Source of the DNA: an uncultured Oscillospiraceae bacterium
GTDB taxonomy: Bacteria > Bacillota > Clostridia > Oscillospirales > Ruminococcaceae
DNA length: 64,000 nucleotides
Direction: 5' to 3'
Assembly: GCA_949295465.1 (NCBI GenBank)
Contig: CASFKY010000068.1
Location: 1-64,000, forward strand
The position numbers and the translations under genes are program-made. Numbering within the stretch: position 1 is the first letter of the stretch; every line of letters begins with the position of its first letter. The notes under the pieces are model-generated. The model was not told the DNA's origin and did not search any database. It saw nothing but the letters and a program-made list of their open reading frames with translations. Shown here in pieces: positions 15,091-23,955 of this stretch.

Positions 15091-16179
15091 ATGGGCAGAG
15101 GCAGGCAAAAGATCATCGCCCTGCTGCTGGCCCTGGCCCTGGCGGCAGCGGCGGGCATCAGCCTTCTCAGCGAGAAGTGGGGCGCGCCCGAGCCCGACAA
15201 GACCATGGAGGGCTGGCAGGAATACACCGTCTACTGGTTTGACGTGTTCGACACGGTGACCCGGGTGGTGGGCTATGCCCCCAGCCAGGAGGAGTGGACC
15301 CGCCAGATGGACGCTCTCCACCAGGATTTGGTGAGCTATCATCAGCTCTTTGACATCTACAATTCCTATGAGGGCGTCACCAGCCTGAAGGACGTGAATG
15401 AGCAGGCCGCCTTGGGGCCGGTTCAGGTGGACGAGCGGACCTTTGAGATGCTGAGCCTGGCCAAGGAGATGTACACCGTCACAAACGGCCAGCTGAACAT
15501 CGCCATGGGGGATGTGCTGAGCCTGTGGCATGACTACCGGGAGGCCGGCCTGGCCGACCCGGACAGCGCCCGGCTGCCGCCCCAGGAGGACCTGGAGGCC
15601 GCCGCTCAGCACGGGAATATCCAGGACCTGGTGCTGGATGAGGAGAACCACACCGTCTATTTCGCCGACCCCCAGATGCAGCTGGATGTGGGCAGCGTGG
15701 GCAAGGGCTACGCGGTGGAGCAGGCGGCAAAGGCCGCCGAAGCCCGGGGGGTCAAGAGCCTCTTTCTCAGTGTGGGAGGCAATCTGCGGGCCATCTGCCA
15801 CCGGGCCGACGGCAGGAACTGGACCGGCGGCGTGCAGGACCCCTGGAACCTGGAGGCCACCCTTTGCAGCGTGAGCGTCCAGGACGGGGAGAGCCTGGTG
15901 ACCAGCGGCGACTATCTGCGGTATTACACGGTGGACGGCAAGCAGTATTGCCACCTGATCGACCCGGACACCCTCTATCCCGCCGAAAACTTTGACGGCG
16001 TCAGCGTGCTGTGCGCCGACAGCGGCCTGGCGGACTGCCTCTCCACAGGGCTGTTCTGCATGAGCCTGGAGGAGGGCCAGGCCCTGGTGGAGAGCCTGGA
16101 CGGGGTGGAGGCCTGCTGGCAGCTTACCGACGGCAGCGTGGTCTATTCCGACGGGTTCTCGGCCCGGCTCATCCAGTAA
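15091..16179 (+). CDS. apbE: FAD:protein FMN transferase (ApbE family)
   Basis: A 362-residue membrane-anchored ApbE protein, which attaches FMN covalently to Thr residues of flavoproteins such as RnfG/NqrC on the outer face of the membrane. The N terminus is basic followed by a hydrophobic segment (IIALLLALALAAAAG), a signal anchor without a lipobox Cys. The family motifs follow: YSSYEGVTSLKDVNE-like start near residue 90, ITMGDVLSLW-like segment, LDVGSVGKGYAVEQAAK near residue 205, LFLSVGGNLRA and TSGDYLRYYTVDGKQYCHLIDP. It is longer than minimal ApbE but covers the whole fold. It is coupled to the DUF3783 gene. Confidence 0.9.
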   Translation: MGRGRQKIIALLLALALAAAAGISLLSEKWGAPEPDKTMEGWQEYTVYWFDVFDTVTRVVGYAPSQEEWTRQMDALHQDLVSYHQLFDIYNSYEGVTSLKDVNEQAALGPVQVDERTFEMLSLAKEMYTVTNGQLNIAMGDVLSLWHDYREAGLADPDSARLPPQEDLEAAAQHGNIQDLVLDEENHTVYFADPQMQLDVGSVGKGYAVEQAAKAAEARGVKSLFLSVGGNLRAICHRADGRNWTGGVQDPWNLEATLCSVSVQDGESLVTSGDYLRYYTVDGKQYCHLIDPDTLYPAENFDGVSVLCADSGLADCLSTGLFCMSLEEGQALVESLDGVEACWQLTDGSVVYSDGFSARLIQ

Positions 16180-16185
16180 AAGCAC

Positions 16186-16224
16186 AAAAAAGGCCGCCCG
16201 GCTTGTTGACCGGGCGGCCTTTTG
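16186..16224. terminator. Bidirectional terminator
   Basis: A 13-bp stem (AAAGGCCGCCCGG and its complement) flanked by A- and T-runs lies between convergent apbE and MATE genes. Confidence 0.85.
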
Positions 16225-16245
16225 CTATAGCCATCAGGATAAGGT

Positions 16246-17646
16246 TCAGCGTTTGGGTTCCGGCAGGGCCCGCCGGCCAAACAGGGGCTTGGGAGGCAGC
16301 CCCGCCAGAGACCGGCGCACCTGTTTGCGGATAAAGAAATAGCAGATCACATGCACGGCCAGCACGGCGGTCCAGCTCACCGGGTAGGAGAGATAGAGAA
16401 CGGTGGTGGTGTGGTAGGCCTTGAAGACGGTGGCCACCCATACCAGACGCAGCCCGCACACGCCGGCCATGGACACCAGCGCCGGGGCGATGGAGTGGCC
16501 CATGCCCCGCATGCTGCCCACCATCACGTCCATCATGCCGCAGATGAAGTAGATGAGGCAGATATACCGCATCCGCACCAGCCCCGCCGCGATCACCTCC
16601 GGGTCGGAGGAGTAGATGCGCAGCAGCCAGGGCCCTGCCAGATAGCCGGATACGCCCAGGACTAGGCCGGTGGCCATCACCAGGCCCTGACATTCCAGCA
16701 GCACCTTGTCCACCCGGTCGGGCTTGCCGGCGCCGATGTTCTGACCGGTGAAGGTGAGGCAGGTCTGGTAGAAGGCGTTCATGGCGGCGTACACAAAGCC
16801 CTCGATGTTGGCCGAGGCCGCGTTGCCCGCCATGATGGTGGAGCCGAAGCTGTTCACCGAGGACTGGATCACCACGTTGGACACCGAGAACACGATGCCC
16901 TGAAGCCCGGCGGGCAGGCCGATTTTCAGGATCAGATAGAACTTGAACTTGTCGATTTTCAGCTTTTTCAGGTCCAGCTTGAGGCTGTCGGTCTCCCGCA
17001 GCATGCAGCGCACCACCAGAGAGGCCGAGATGGTCTGGCTGATGGCAGTGGCGATGGCCACGCCCGCCACCCCCAGATGGCACTGGATCACCAGAAACAG
17101 GTTCAGCACCACGTTCACGATGCCGGCCAGCAAAAGAAAATACAGGGGCCGCTGGGTGTCGCCCTTGGCCCGCAGCAGGGCGCTGCCGAAGTTGTAGATC
17201 ATCATCGCCGGCATGCTGAGAAAGTAGATGCGCAGGTACAGGGAGGCCAGGGGCAGCACGTTCTCCGGGCAGGCCATCCATTCCAGGAAGAGGGGCGCCC
17301 CGGCCACCCCCACAAACAGCAGCAGGATGCCGCTGAGCAGGGCCACCGTCATGGCGGTGTGCACCGTCACCGACAAATCCTTTTCCTCCCGGGCGCCGTA
17401 ATAGCGGGCCGCCACCACGTTCACGCCCACCGAGATGCCCACAAACAGGTTGATGAGCAGGGTGATCAGGCTGGTGTTGCTGCCCACGGCAGCCAGCGCG
17501 TCGCTGCCCGCCCAGCGGCCCACCACCACCACGTCGGCGGCGTTGAACAGCAGCTGCAAAATGCTGGAGAGCATCAGCGGCACCGAAAAGACCAGCAGCT
17601 TGGAGAGCAGCGGTCCGTTCACCATATTGATCTTATGTTGTTTCAC
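16246..17646 (-). CDS. MATE family efflux transporter
   Basis: A 466-residue, twelve-helix multidrug/toxin extrusion protein that uses Na+ or H+ gradients. Signatures include PLMLSSILQLLFNAADVVVVGRWAG at the N terminus (shown by residues PLML, DVVVVG), NLFVGISVGVNVVAARYYGA, and a matching second repeat from about residue 235 (GLPAGLQGIVFSVSN). The GTG start at 17646 is preceded by GGAAGGAGTCATC. A divergent LysR gene does not lie directly upstream; instead a LysR gene lies on the same strand 59 bp before it, so they may be cotranscribed and the regulator may control the pump. Substrate unknown. Confidence 0.9.
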   Translation of the reverse strand: MKQHKINMVNGPLLSKLLVFSVPLMLSSILQLLFNAADVVVVGRWAGSDALAAVGSNTSLITLLINLFVGISVGVNVVAARYYGAREEKDLSVTVHTAMTVALLSGILLLFVGVAGAPLFLEWMACPENVLPLASLYLRIYFLSMPAMMIYNFGSALLRAKGDTQRPLYFLLLAGIVNVVLNLFLVIQCHLGVAGVAIATAISQTISASLVVRCMLRETDSLKLDLKKLKIDKFKFYLILKIGLPAGLQGIVFSVSNVVIQSSVNSFGSTIMAGNAASANIEGFVYAAMNAFYQTCLTFTGQNIGAGKPDRVDKVLLECQGLVMATGLVLGVSGYLAGPWLLRIYSSDPEVIAAGLVRMRYICLIYFICGMMDVMVGSMRGMGHSIAPALVSMAGVCGLRLVWVATVFKAYHTTTVLYLSYPVSWTAVLAVHVICYFFIRKQVRRSLAGLPPKPLFGRRALPEPKR

Positions 17647-17705
17647 GATGACTCCTTCCGTTTTCCTTTATTCTCTGTCACCAAAAGCAAAAACCCCTCT
17701 TGGGG

Positions 17706-18677
17706 TCAGGGCAGAGGCAGGTCCGGCTCCTGCCCGGCCAGGCTGGCCGTCTCTCGGGCCAGCATCTCTTCCAGCGCCGTGAGGAAGGCAGGGCAGGCCG
17801 ACTCGGCCCGCCGGATCAGGTCCACCCGCAAAGCGCCCTCCAGATCCCGGATGGGGAAGATATACAGCCGGCATTCCGGCTCGCAGCTTCGGTTGTGGGC
17901 CGACACCCGGGGCAGGATCATCCGGGGGACGATGCCCGCCGCCGGGAAAAGGGCGCACAGCTCCAGCTGGTTGGAAAAATCGTTGATGTTCAGCATGTTG
18001 GAGATGGTCACCCCCTGCCGCAGGCAGTGCTGGCGGATCAGGTCGGTGGTGGTGCTGGGGCTGCCCCGCTCCACAAAGGGGATGTCCTGAAACTCCCGCA
18101 GGTCGGCCCCCTGGTTCAGGGCATCCAGCCGGCCGGCCCAGCCCTCCCCGAACCGCTGCTCCAGCAGAGCGGCGGGCAGCATCAGGTACAGCTTTTCCTG
18201 CCCCAGCGGGCGGACGTGGAAGGCCTCCTCCAGCCGGGTGTTCAGCCCCAGGAACAGGTCCAGCTCTCCCGCCGCCAGCATCTTTTCCATCTCCCGGGTC
18301 TCCCGGTTGATCACAAACAGCTTTACATGGGGGAACAGGGCGTGAAAGGCCGGAAAGACCCGGGGCAGCAGCACCGAGGCCCGGCCGCTGTTGATGCCCA
18401 GCCGCACCTCGCCCCGCAGCCCGGCCTGATACTGACCAAGCCGGGCGCTCAGGTCCTCTTCCAGAGCCTGCATCCGCCGCAGCCCGGCCCGCAGAGTCTC
18501 GCCGGCAGGGGTCAGCCGCAGGTGAGGCCGCCGCTCGAACAGCCGCACCCCAAGCCGCTCTTCCAGCCGGCGGATGTGGTCGCTGAGGCACTGCTGGGTC
18601 ACAAAGGCCCGCCGGGCCGCGGCGGAAAAACTCATCTCCTCGCACACCAGCAAAAACATCTCATACCCGGTGTTCAT
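17706..18677 (-). CDS. LysR-type transcriptional regulator
   Basis: A 323-residue LysR-family protein. The N-terminal helix-turn-helix covers residues 1-65 (FLLVCEEMSFSAAARRAF, VTQQCLSDHIRRLEERLGVRLFERR) and the effector-binding domain residues 90-300. It is a separate lineage from the NPEYFLTI pair elsewhere in this window: its recognition helix and effector domain differ. GGAGAGGAGCCGCCCT precedes the ATG, and a TTGTAA-17-TATAGT promoter lies at 18760-18788. It is transcribed toward the MATE gene 59 bp downstream, a likely target. The ligand is unknown. Confidence 0.88.
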   Translation of the reverse strand: MNTGYEMFLLVCEEMSFSAAARRAFVTQQCLSDHIRRLEERLGVRLFERRPHLRLTPAGETLRAGLRRMQALEEDLSARLGQYQAGLRGEVRLGINSGRASVLLPRVFPAFHALFPHVKLFVINRETREMEKMLAAGELDLFLGLNTRLEEAFHVRPLGQEKLYLMLPAALLEQRFGEGWAGRLDALNQGADLREFQDIPFVERGSPSTTTDLIRQHCLRQGVTISNMLNINDFSNQLELCALFPAAGIVPRMILPRVSAHNRSCEPECRLYIFPIRDLEGALRVDLIRRAESACPAFLTALEEMLARETASLAGQEPDLPLP

Positions 18678-18759
18678 AGGGCGGCTCCTCTCCGAAAAAA
18701 GGCCCAGACACAGGCCTTTTTCTTCCTTTTTTAGGGCTTTTTACAAAAGGGCCCTGCCT

Positions 18760-18788
18760 ACTATACACCAAAGCAGAGCCCTTTACAA
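18760..18788 (-). promoter_or_regulatory. Promoter of the LysR-MATE unit
   Basis: On the minus strand TTGTAA (18788-18783), a 17-bp spacer and TATAGT (18765-18760). Confidence 0.55.
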
Positions 18789-18914
18789 GCGGCCCGGCGG
18801 GCCCTTTGCCTCCAAAATCCCCAAAATGCAAGAAAAACACAAGAAAAACCGAGGAATCCCGCAAAGCATCCCGCCCCTATCCCTGCTATGCTGAGAGCGA
18901 AAGGGGAGAAAAAG

Positions 18915-20069
18915 ATGGAGAAGATCTGGTTGCAGGGGACCCTGGCGATGCTGGGGGTGGGAGCTTTCTGGCTCGCTTTTTTGGTGCAGAGGTCGGCCCG
19001 CCGGCCCGCCCGCAGAGGGAAACCCGCCCCCAAATCGCCCGCCGGCCGGCCGTCCCGGGGCACGGCCGGCAGAGTCCGCCGTTCCAGAAAGCGGGGCGGG
19101 ATTCTGGGGCGGGCAGTGCTGGCCTTCTGCCTGCTGTGGGCCCTGACCCAGGCCGGGCGGGAGCTGACAAACCTGTGGGAAGGGCAGGAGGGCCCCGGCC
19201 ACAGCCCGGCATCGCCGTCCGGCAGCGAGGCGGGCCTGGAGAGCCACGCCCTCAGCGCCCTCAGTGCCGGCCAGGAGCCGGATTTCGGGGCGCTGGAACT
19301 GGAAGCCCCCATTGTCTACCTGGAGAGGGAGGGGGAGGCGCTGTATGAGCGGAATGCGGACCAGCCCACCGCCCCCGCCAGCACCGCCAAACTGCTCACC
19401 GCCCTCACCGTGCTGGACTGGCTGGAGCCGGAGGCAGAGATCACCGTGGGCCCCGAGGCGGACTGGCCCGAGCCGGACGCCTCCCGGGCCTGGCTGGCGC
19501 CGGGGGACCGGCTGAGCCTGCGCCAGGCCCTCATCGCCCTGCTGCTGCCCTCCGGCAACGACGCGGCCTGGACCCTGGCCGTGGCGGGCGGCCGGGCCAT
19601 GCTGGGTCAGGAGACGGAGCCAAGGCAAGCCGCCGACCGGTTTGTGGAGGAGATGAACCAAAAGGCAGAGCAGTTGGGGGCCTCCCACTCCCACTTTGTC
19701 CGGCCGGACGGCTATGACGCCAGCGGCCAGTACACCACCGCCCGGGACCTGGCCCTTCTGGGCCGCAAGGCGCTGGAAAACGAGACCCTGGCCGGGATAC
19801 TGGGGATGAGCCAGAGCACCGAGACCTGGGCCGACGGCCGCCAGGTCACCTACCAGAGCTCCAACCTGCTGCTTCGGCCGGACAGCCCCTGGTACGACTC
19901 CCGGGTCATCGGCCTCAAAACCGGCAGCACCGACCAGGCGGGCTGCTGCCTGGTGAGCGCCGCCCGCATCGGGGGCAGGCTCTGCCTGTGCGTGGTGATG
20001 GGGGATGGCGAGGAAGGCCGCTGGCGGGACACCGCCGCCCTCCTGGAACAGCTGGAAAAAGCGGACTGA
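18915..20069 (+). CDS. D-alanyl-D-alanine carboxypeptidase (S11 family)
   Basis: A 384-residue penicillin-binding protein of the DacF/DacA type that trims the terminal D-Ala from peptidoglycan stem peptides. A short N-terminal hydrophobic segment is followed by a basic, Arg/Pro-rich stretch and a second hydrophobic segment (near residue 62, LAFCLLWAL), so it is membrane-attached with the catalytic domain outside. All three active-site motifs are present: STAK near residue 155, SGN in LLPSGNDAAW near residue 213, and KTGS in GLKTGSTDQAG near residue 335. The C-terminal beta-rich domain of classical DacA is missing. GGGGAGAAAAAG precedes the ATG. It is monocistronic. Confidence 0.88.
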   Translation: MEKIWLQGTLAMLGVGAFWLAFLVQRSARRPARRGKPAPKSPAGRPSRGTAGRVRRSRKRGGILGRAVLAFCLLWALTQAGRELTNLWEGQEGPGHSPASPSGSEAGLESHALSALSAGQEPDFGALELEAPIVYLEREGEALYERNADQPTAPASTAKLLTALTVLDWLEPEAEITVGPEADWPEPDASRAWLAPGDRLSLRQALIALLLPSGNDAAWTLAVAGGRAMLGQETEPRQAADRFVEEMNQKAEQLGASHSHFVRPDGYDASGQYTTARDLALLGRKALENETLAGILGMSQSTETWADGRQVTYQSSNLLLRPDSPWYDSRVIGLKTGSTDQAGCCLVSAARIGGRLCLCVVMGDGEEGRWRDTAALLEQLEKAD

Positions 20070-20119
20070 GGCCCGGCCCCGCCCCGGCGGCCGGCACGGC
20101 TGGTTATATAAGGAAAGAC

Positions 20120-20151
20120 AAGGCCCTTTCGGTTGCCCCGGAAGGGCCTTT
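20120..20151 (+). terminator. Terminator after the carboxypeptidase gene
   Basis: AAGGCCCTT and its complement AAGGGCCTT form a stem around 20120-20151 followed by a short T-run. Its loop contains the -35 box of the ruvC promoter. Confidence 0.6.
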
Positions 20152-20161
20152 ATGCTATAAT
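20133..20161 (+). promoter_or_regulatory. Promoter of ruvCAB
   Basis: TTGCCC (20133-20138), a 17-bp spacer and TATAAT (20156-20161), about 70 bp before ruvC. Confidence 0.7.
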
Positions 20162-20232
20162 AATACGGTTACTATGGATAATTTTGCGCTGCGGGCCGGC
20201 GGACCGGCCGGGCGCTTTGCAGCGAGGCGGAC

Positions 20233-20730
20233 ATGAGGGTTTTGGGCATCGACCCCGGCTATGCCATTGTGGGCTGGGGCGTGGTGGATTACGAGGGCAA
20301 TCGGTTTACCCCGGTGGATTTCGGGGCCGTCACCACGGCAGCCGGGGTGGACTTTGAAAAGCGGCTGGAGCAGGTGTACCGGGGCGTGACGGAGGTGTTT
20401 GAAAAATACCATCCCCAGGCCCTCTCGGTGGAAAAGCTCTTTTACCAGCACAACCAGACCACCGTCATCGGGGTGGCCGAGGCCAGGGGCGTCATCCTGC
20501 TGGCGGCGGCCCAGGCGGGGGTGCCGATCTTTGAGTATACCCCCATGCAGGTGAAGCAGTCGGTGAGCGGCTACGGCATGGCGGTGAAAAAGCAGGTGCA
20601 GGAGATGACCCGCATCCTGCTGCACCTGCCCGCCGTGCCCAAGCCCGACGACACCGCCGACGCCCTGGCCATGGCCATCACCCATTGCCATTGCTCCCGC
20701 AGCCGGCTGCGCAACTACCCGGTCCGATAA
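20233..20730 (+). CDS. ruvC: Holliday junction resolvase RuvC
   Basis: RuvC is the Mg2+-dependent endonuclease that cuts Holliday junctions moved by RuvAB. The 165-residue length is typical. The acidic active site is intact: Asp7 in GIDPGYAIVGWG, Glu in VEKLFYQHN near residue 66, and the pair in PDDTADALAMA near residue 140. The conserved VIGVAEARGV helix and GYGMAVKKQVQ segment are also present. It heads the ruvC-ruvA-ruvB operon, 12 bp before ruvA. No SOS (LexA) box was recognised upstream. Confidence 0.95.
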   Translation: MRVLGIDPGYAIVGWGVVDYEGNRFTPVDFGAVTTAAGVDFEKRLEQVYRGVTEVFEKYHPQALSVEKLFYQHNQTTVIGVAEARGVILLAAAQAGVPIFEYTPMQVKQSVSGYGMAVKKQVQEMTRILLHLPAVPKPDDTADALAMAITHCHCSRSRLRNYPVR

Positions 20731-20742
20731 GGAGGCGCGTTC

Positions 20743-21348
20743 ATGATTTACTGTCTCAGCGGAAAAATCCTCAAAAAAAGCCCGGATGGCACCGTGATCT
20801 CCTGCGGCGGCGTGGGGTACTGGGTGCAGATCCCCTCCTCGGCCTCGGGCACCCTGCCCCCGGTGGGGGGCGAGGCAACCCTGTACACGGTGCTGTCGGT
20901 GAGCGAAAACGACGTGTCCCTCTACGGATTTGCCAGCGAGGAGCAGCAGGCCTGCTTCAAGATGCTCACCGGGGTGTCCGGGGTGGGGCCCAAGGCGGGG
21001 CTGGCCATCCTGAGCGTGCTCAGCCCGGACAAGATCGCCCTGGCCATCTCCTCGGGGGACCACAAGGCCTTCACCGCCGCCAGCGGGGTGGGGCCCAAGC
21101 TGGCCCAGCGCATCACCCTGGAACTGAAGGACAAGGTGGGCAAGGGGCTGACGGCAGGGGCCGCTCTGGGCCAGGTGAGCGCCGCGGCCCAGAGCGCCGG
21201 CGGCCTGGCCCAGGCCATCGGGGCCCTGGTGAGCCTGGGGTATTCCCAGAGCGAGGCGGCCCAGGCCGTGGCCCGGCTGGATGCCTCCCTGCCGGTGGAG
21301 GAGCTGGTTCGCCTGGCACTGCGGGGCATCGCACAAGGAAAGAGGTAA
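20743..21348 (+). CDS. ruvA: Holliday junction DNA helicase subunit RuvA
   Basis: RuvA binds the Holliday junction as a tetramer and loads RuvB. The 201-residue protein starts MIYCLSGKI and shows the OB-fold domain (1-65, with YGFASEEQQACFKML), the tandem helix-hairpin-helix domain (LTGVSGVGPKAGLAILS and AASGVGPKLAQRI), and a C-terminal domain III (ALVSLGYSQSEAAQAVARL) that contacts RuvB. GGAGGCGCGTTC precedes the ATG. It lies between ruvC and ruvB with gaps of 12 and 3 bp. Confidence 0.95.
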   Translation: MIYCLSGKILKKSPDGTVISCGGVGYWVQIPSSASGTLPPVGGEATLYTVLSVSENDVSLYGFASEEQQACFKMLTGVSGVGPKAGLAILSVLSPDKIALAISSGDHKAFTAASGVGPKLAQRITLELKDKVGKGLTAGAALGQVSAAAQSAGGLAQAIGALVSLGYSQSEAAQAVARLDASLPVEELVRLALRGIAQGKR

Positions 21349-21351
21349 ACC

Positions 21352-22404
21352 GTGGAAGAATATGGATTTGAATCTGCCCGCCTGGTGAGCCCCGAGGCCG
21401 AACCGGCGGACACCGAGGAAAACAGCCTTCGCCCCCATACCCTGGACGAATATGTGGGGCAGGAAAAGGTCAAGGAAAACCTGCGCATCTATCTGGAGGC
21501 GGCCAAACAGCGGGGGGAGCCCATGGATCACATCCTCCTCTACGGCCCGCCCGGCCTGGGCAAGACCACCCTGGCCGGCATTGTGGCCCAGGAGATGGGG
21601 GTACAGATCCGGGTGACCAGCGGCCCCGCCATTGAAAAGCCGGGAGATCTGGCCGCCCTGCTCACCAACCTGCAGGAGGGGGATATCCTGTTCATCGACG
21701 AGATCCACCGCCTCTCCCGCCAGGTGGAGGAGGTGCTTTACCCGGCCCTGGAGGATTTTGCCCTGGACATCATGATCGGCAAGGGCCCCTCGGCCCAGAG
21801 CATCCGCATCAACCTGCCCCGGTTCACCCTCATCGGGGCCACCACCCGGGCCGGCCAGAGGACCAATCCCCTGCGGGATCGGTTCGGCGTTCTGCTCAAG
21901 CTGGAATTGTACAGCCCCGAGGAGCTGGCCCGGATCATCCGGCGCAGCGCGGGGATCCTCTCCCAGCCCTGCACCTCCGAGGGGGCCTATGAGCTGGCCA
22001 AGTGCAGCCGGGGCACCCCCCGGGTGGCCAACCGGCTGCTCAAGCGGGTGCGGGATTTTGCCCAGGTATTGGGAGACGGCACCATCGACCAAAAGACTGC
22101 CCAGGTGGCCCTCAAGCGGATGGACATCGACGGGCTGGGGCTGGACGAGATGGACCGAAGCGTGCTGCGGGCCATCATCGAGCTGTACGGGGGCGGCCCG
22201 GTGGGGCTGGAAACCCTGGCCGCCGCCCTGGGGGAGGAGGCCGTCACCCTGGAGGACGTGTGCGAGCCCTATCTGATGCAGATGGGCTTTCTCACCCGCA
22301 CCCCCCGGGGCCGGTGCGTCACCCGGCTGGCCTACCGCCACCTGGGCCTGACGCCCCCCGAGGAGAGCCGGGCCGAGGAGGACGGCCAGCAGAGCTTTTA
22401 TTGA
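21352..22404 (+). CDS. ruvB: Holliday junction DNA helicase subunit RuvB
   Basis: The hexameric AAA+ motor that drives branch migration. The 350-residue chain carries the RuvB N-terminal signature [19 protein letters not shown] (residues ~25-44), Walker A in [12 protein letters not shown] near residue 66, Walker B in [10 protein letters not shown] near residue 115, the sensor GATTRAG, and the winged-helix C terminus ([30 protein letters not shown]). The start is GTG at 21352 with GGAAAGAGG before it. It ends the operon; a GC-rich, AT-tailed gap of 174 bp follows. Confidence 0.95.
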   Translation: MEEYGFESARLVSPEAEPADTEENSLRPHTLDEYVGQEKVKENLRIYLEAAKQRGEPMDHILLYGPPGLGKTTLAGIVAQEMGVQIRVTSGPAIEKPGDLAALLTNLQEGDILFIDEIHRLSRQVEEVLYPALEDFALDIMIGKGPSAQSIRINLPRFTLIGATTRAGQRTNPLRDRFGVLLKLELYSPEELARIIRRSAGILSQPCTSEGAYELAKCSRGTPRVANRLLKRVRDFAQVLGDGTIDQKTAQVALKRMDIDGLGLDEMDRSVLRAIIELYGGGPVGLETLAAALGEEAVTLEDVCEPYLMQMGFLTRTPRGRCVTRLAYRHLGLTPPEESRAEEDGQQSFY

Positions 22405-22494
22405 GAGCAGGGGAAGAGGGGCCGGCGGCAAGGGGCCGCGGCGCATCCCCGGCGCTCTTTTGGCATATTTAAAAAAGAATTCACATTTTCACAC

Positions 22495-22522
22495 TTGTTT
22501 TCAGGGCCCGGCCGCATACAAT
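22495..22522 (+). promoter_or_regulatory. Promoter of the glmM operon
   Basis: TTGTTT (22495-22500), a 16-bp spacer and TACAAT (22517-22522), 57 bp before glmM. Confidence 0.5.
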
Positions 22523-22578
22523 GAAAACCACATCGCCCCAAAGGGCGGCGCGGCGGGCCGCACAAAGGAGAGAGTATT

Positions 22579-23940
22579 ATGGGCAAACTGTTTGGTACCG
22601 ACGGCATCCGCGGTGTGGCGGGCCAGGACCTGACCTGTGAACTGGCCATGAAGCTGGGCCGGGGGGCGGCCGCCGTCCTCACCGAGAAAACCGGTCACAA
22701 GCCCCGGATCCTCATCGGCAAGGACACCCGCATCTCCGGCGACATGCTGGAGTGCGCCCTGGCCGCCGGCCTGACCAGCGTGGGGGCGGATGTGGAACTG
22801 CTGGGCGTGGTGCCCACCCCCGCCGTGGCCTACCTGGTGCAGAAGTACAGGGCCGACGCGGGCGCGGTGATTTCGGCCAGCCACAACCCCATGGAGTTCA
22901 ACGGCATCAAGATCTTCCGGGGGGACGGCTTCAAGCTGCCCGACGAGGTGGAAAACCTCATTGAGGCCCATATGCAGGCCGAAGACCCCGCCCAGGAGCT
23001 GGCCGTGGGCAGCGGCGTGGGCCGGGTGAGCCGGCGGGAAGGCGCGCTGGAGGACTATGTGGAATACCTCTACGAGCACATCGGGGCGGATCTGTCCGGC
23101 CTGCGGGTGCTGTTCGACTGTGCCAACGGCGCCTCCTCCCAGGTGGCCAAAAAGCTTTTCCCCCGGCTGGGCTGCCAGTGCGACTTCATCGGCGCCGAGC
23201 CGGACGGCATCAACATCAACAAGGGCTGCGGTTCCACCCACCTGGAGAATCTGGAAAAGAAGGTGGTGGAGGGCGGCTACGACTGCGGCATCGCCTTTGA
23301 CGGGGACGCCGACCGCTGCCTTGCCTGCGACGAAAAGGGCAACGAGATGGACGGGGACAAGATCATCGCCCTGCTGGCCTGCGATATGCAGCAGCGGGGC
23401 CGGCTGGACCAGGACACCGCCGTGGTCACGGTCATGTCCAACCTGGGCTTTATGAAGTACATGGAGGCCATGGGGGTCAAGACCGCCCGCACCGCGGTGG
23501 GCGATCGGTATGTGCTGGAGGAGATGCGGGCCAAGGGCTACGCCATCGGCGGCGAGCAGAGCGGCCATGTGATCCTGCTGCACCACTCCACCACCGGCGA
23601 CGGGGAGCTCACCGCCGGCAAGGTGCTGGCCATGCTGGCCCGCAAAAAGTGCAAGATGAGCCAGCTGAACAGCTGCTATGAAAAGTTCCCCCAGGTGCTC
23701 ATCAACGTGCGGGCCACCGCGGCCCAGAAATCGGCCTACAAAGAGGACGAATGGCTGATGGGCTTTATCGACAACGAGCAGCAGAAGCTGATGGGCATGG
23801 GCCGGGTGCTGGTGCGGGTCTCGGGCACCGAGCCCCTCATCCGGGTGATGGTGGAGGGCCAGGACCAGCAGGCCATCGAGGCCAGCGCCCGGCGGATCGC
23901 CGACATGATCGACCGGCGGATCATCCACCCCACCCTGTAA
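22579..23940 (+). CDS. glmM: Phosphoglucosamine mutase
   Basis: GlmM converts glucosamine 6-phosphate to glucosamine 1-phosphate on the way to UDP-GlcNAc. The 453-residue protein covers all four domains of the alpha-phosphohexomutase family: GKLFGTDGIRGVAG at the N terminus, the phosphoserine loop ISASHNPMEFNGIK near residue 100, the Mg2+ loop FDGDADRC near residue 240, the sugar-specificity loop GGEQSGHVI, and the phosphate-binding loop RVSGTEPLIRVM near residue 415. GGAGAGAGTATT precedes the ATG. It heads a tight run of genes through truA. Confidence 0.95.
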   Translation: MGKLFGTDGIRGVAGQDLTCELAMKLGRGAAAVLTEKTGHKPRILIGKDTRISGDMLECALAAGLTSVGADVELLGVVPTPAVAYLVQKYRADAGAVISASHNPMEFNGIKIFRGDGFKLPDEVENLIEAHMQAEDPAQELAVGSGVGRVSRREGALEDYVEYLYEHIGADLSGLRVLFDCANGASSQVAKKLFPRLGCQCDFIGAEPDGININKGCGSTHLENLEKKVVEGGYDCGIAFDGDADRCLACDEKGNEMDGDKIIALLACDMQQRGRLDQDTAVVTVMSNLGFMKYMEAMGVKTARTAVGDRYVLEEMRAKGYAIGGEQSGHVILLHHSTTGDGELTAGKVLAMLARKKCKMSQLNSCYEKFPQVLINVRATAAQKSAYKEDEWLMGFIDNEQQKLMGMGRVLVRVSGTEPLIRVMVEGQDQQAIEASARRIADMIDRRIIHPTL

Positions 23941-23955
23941 AGAAAAGGAAACGGC

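Noticed and set aside
20155-22446. A 763-codon open frame antisense to ruvCAB
   Set aside because: Explained entirely by third-position GC bias; no start signal or family resemblance.
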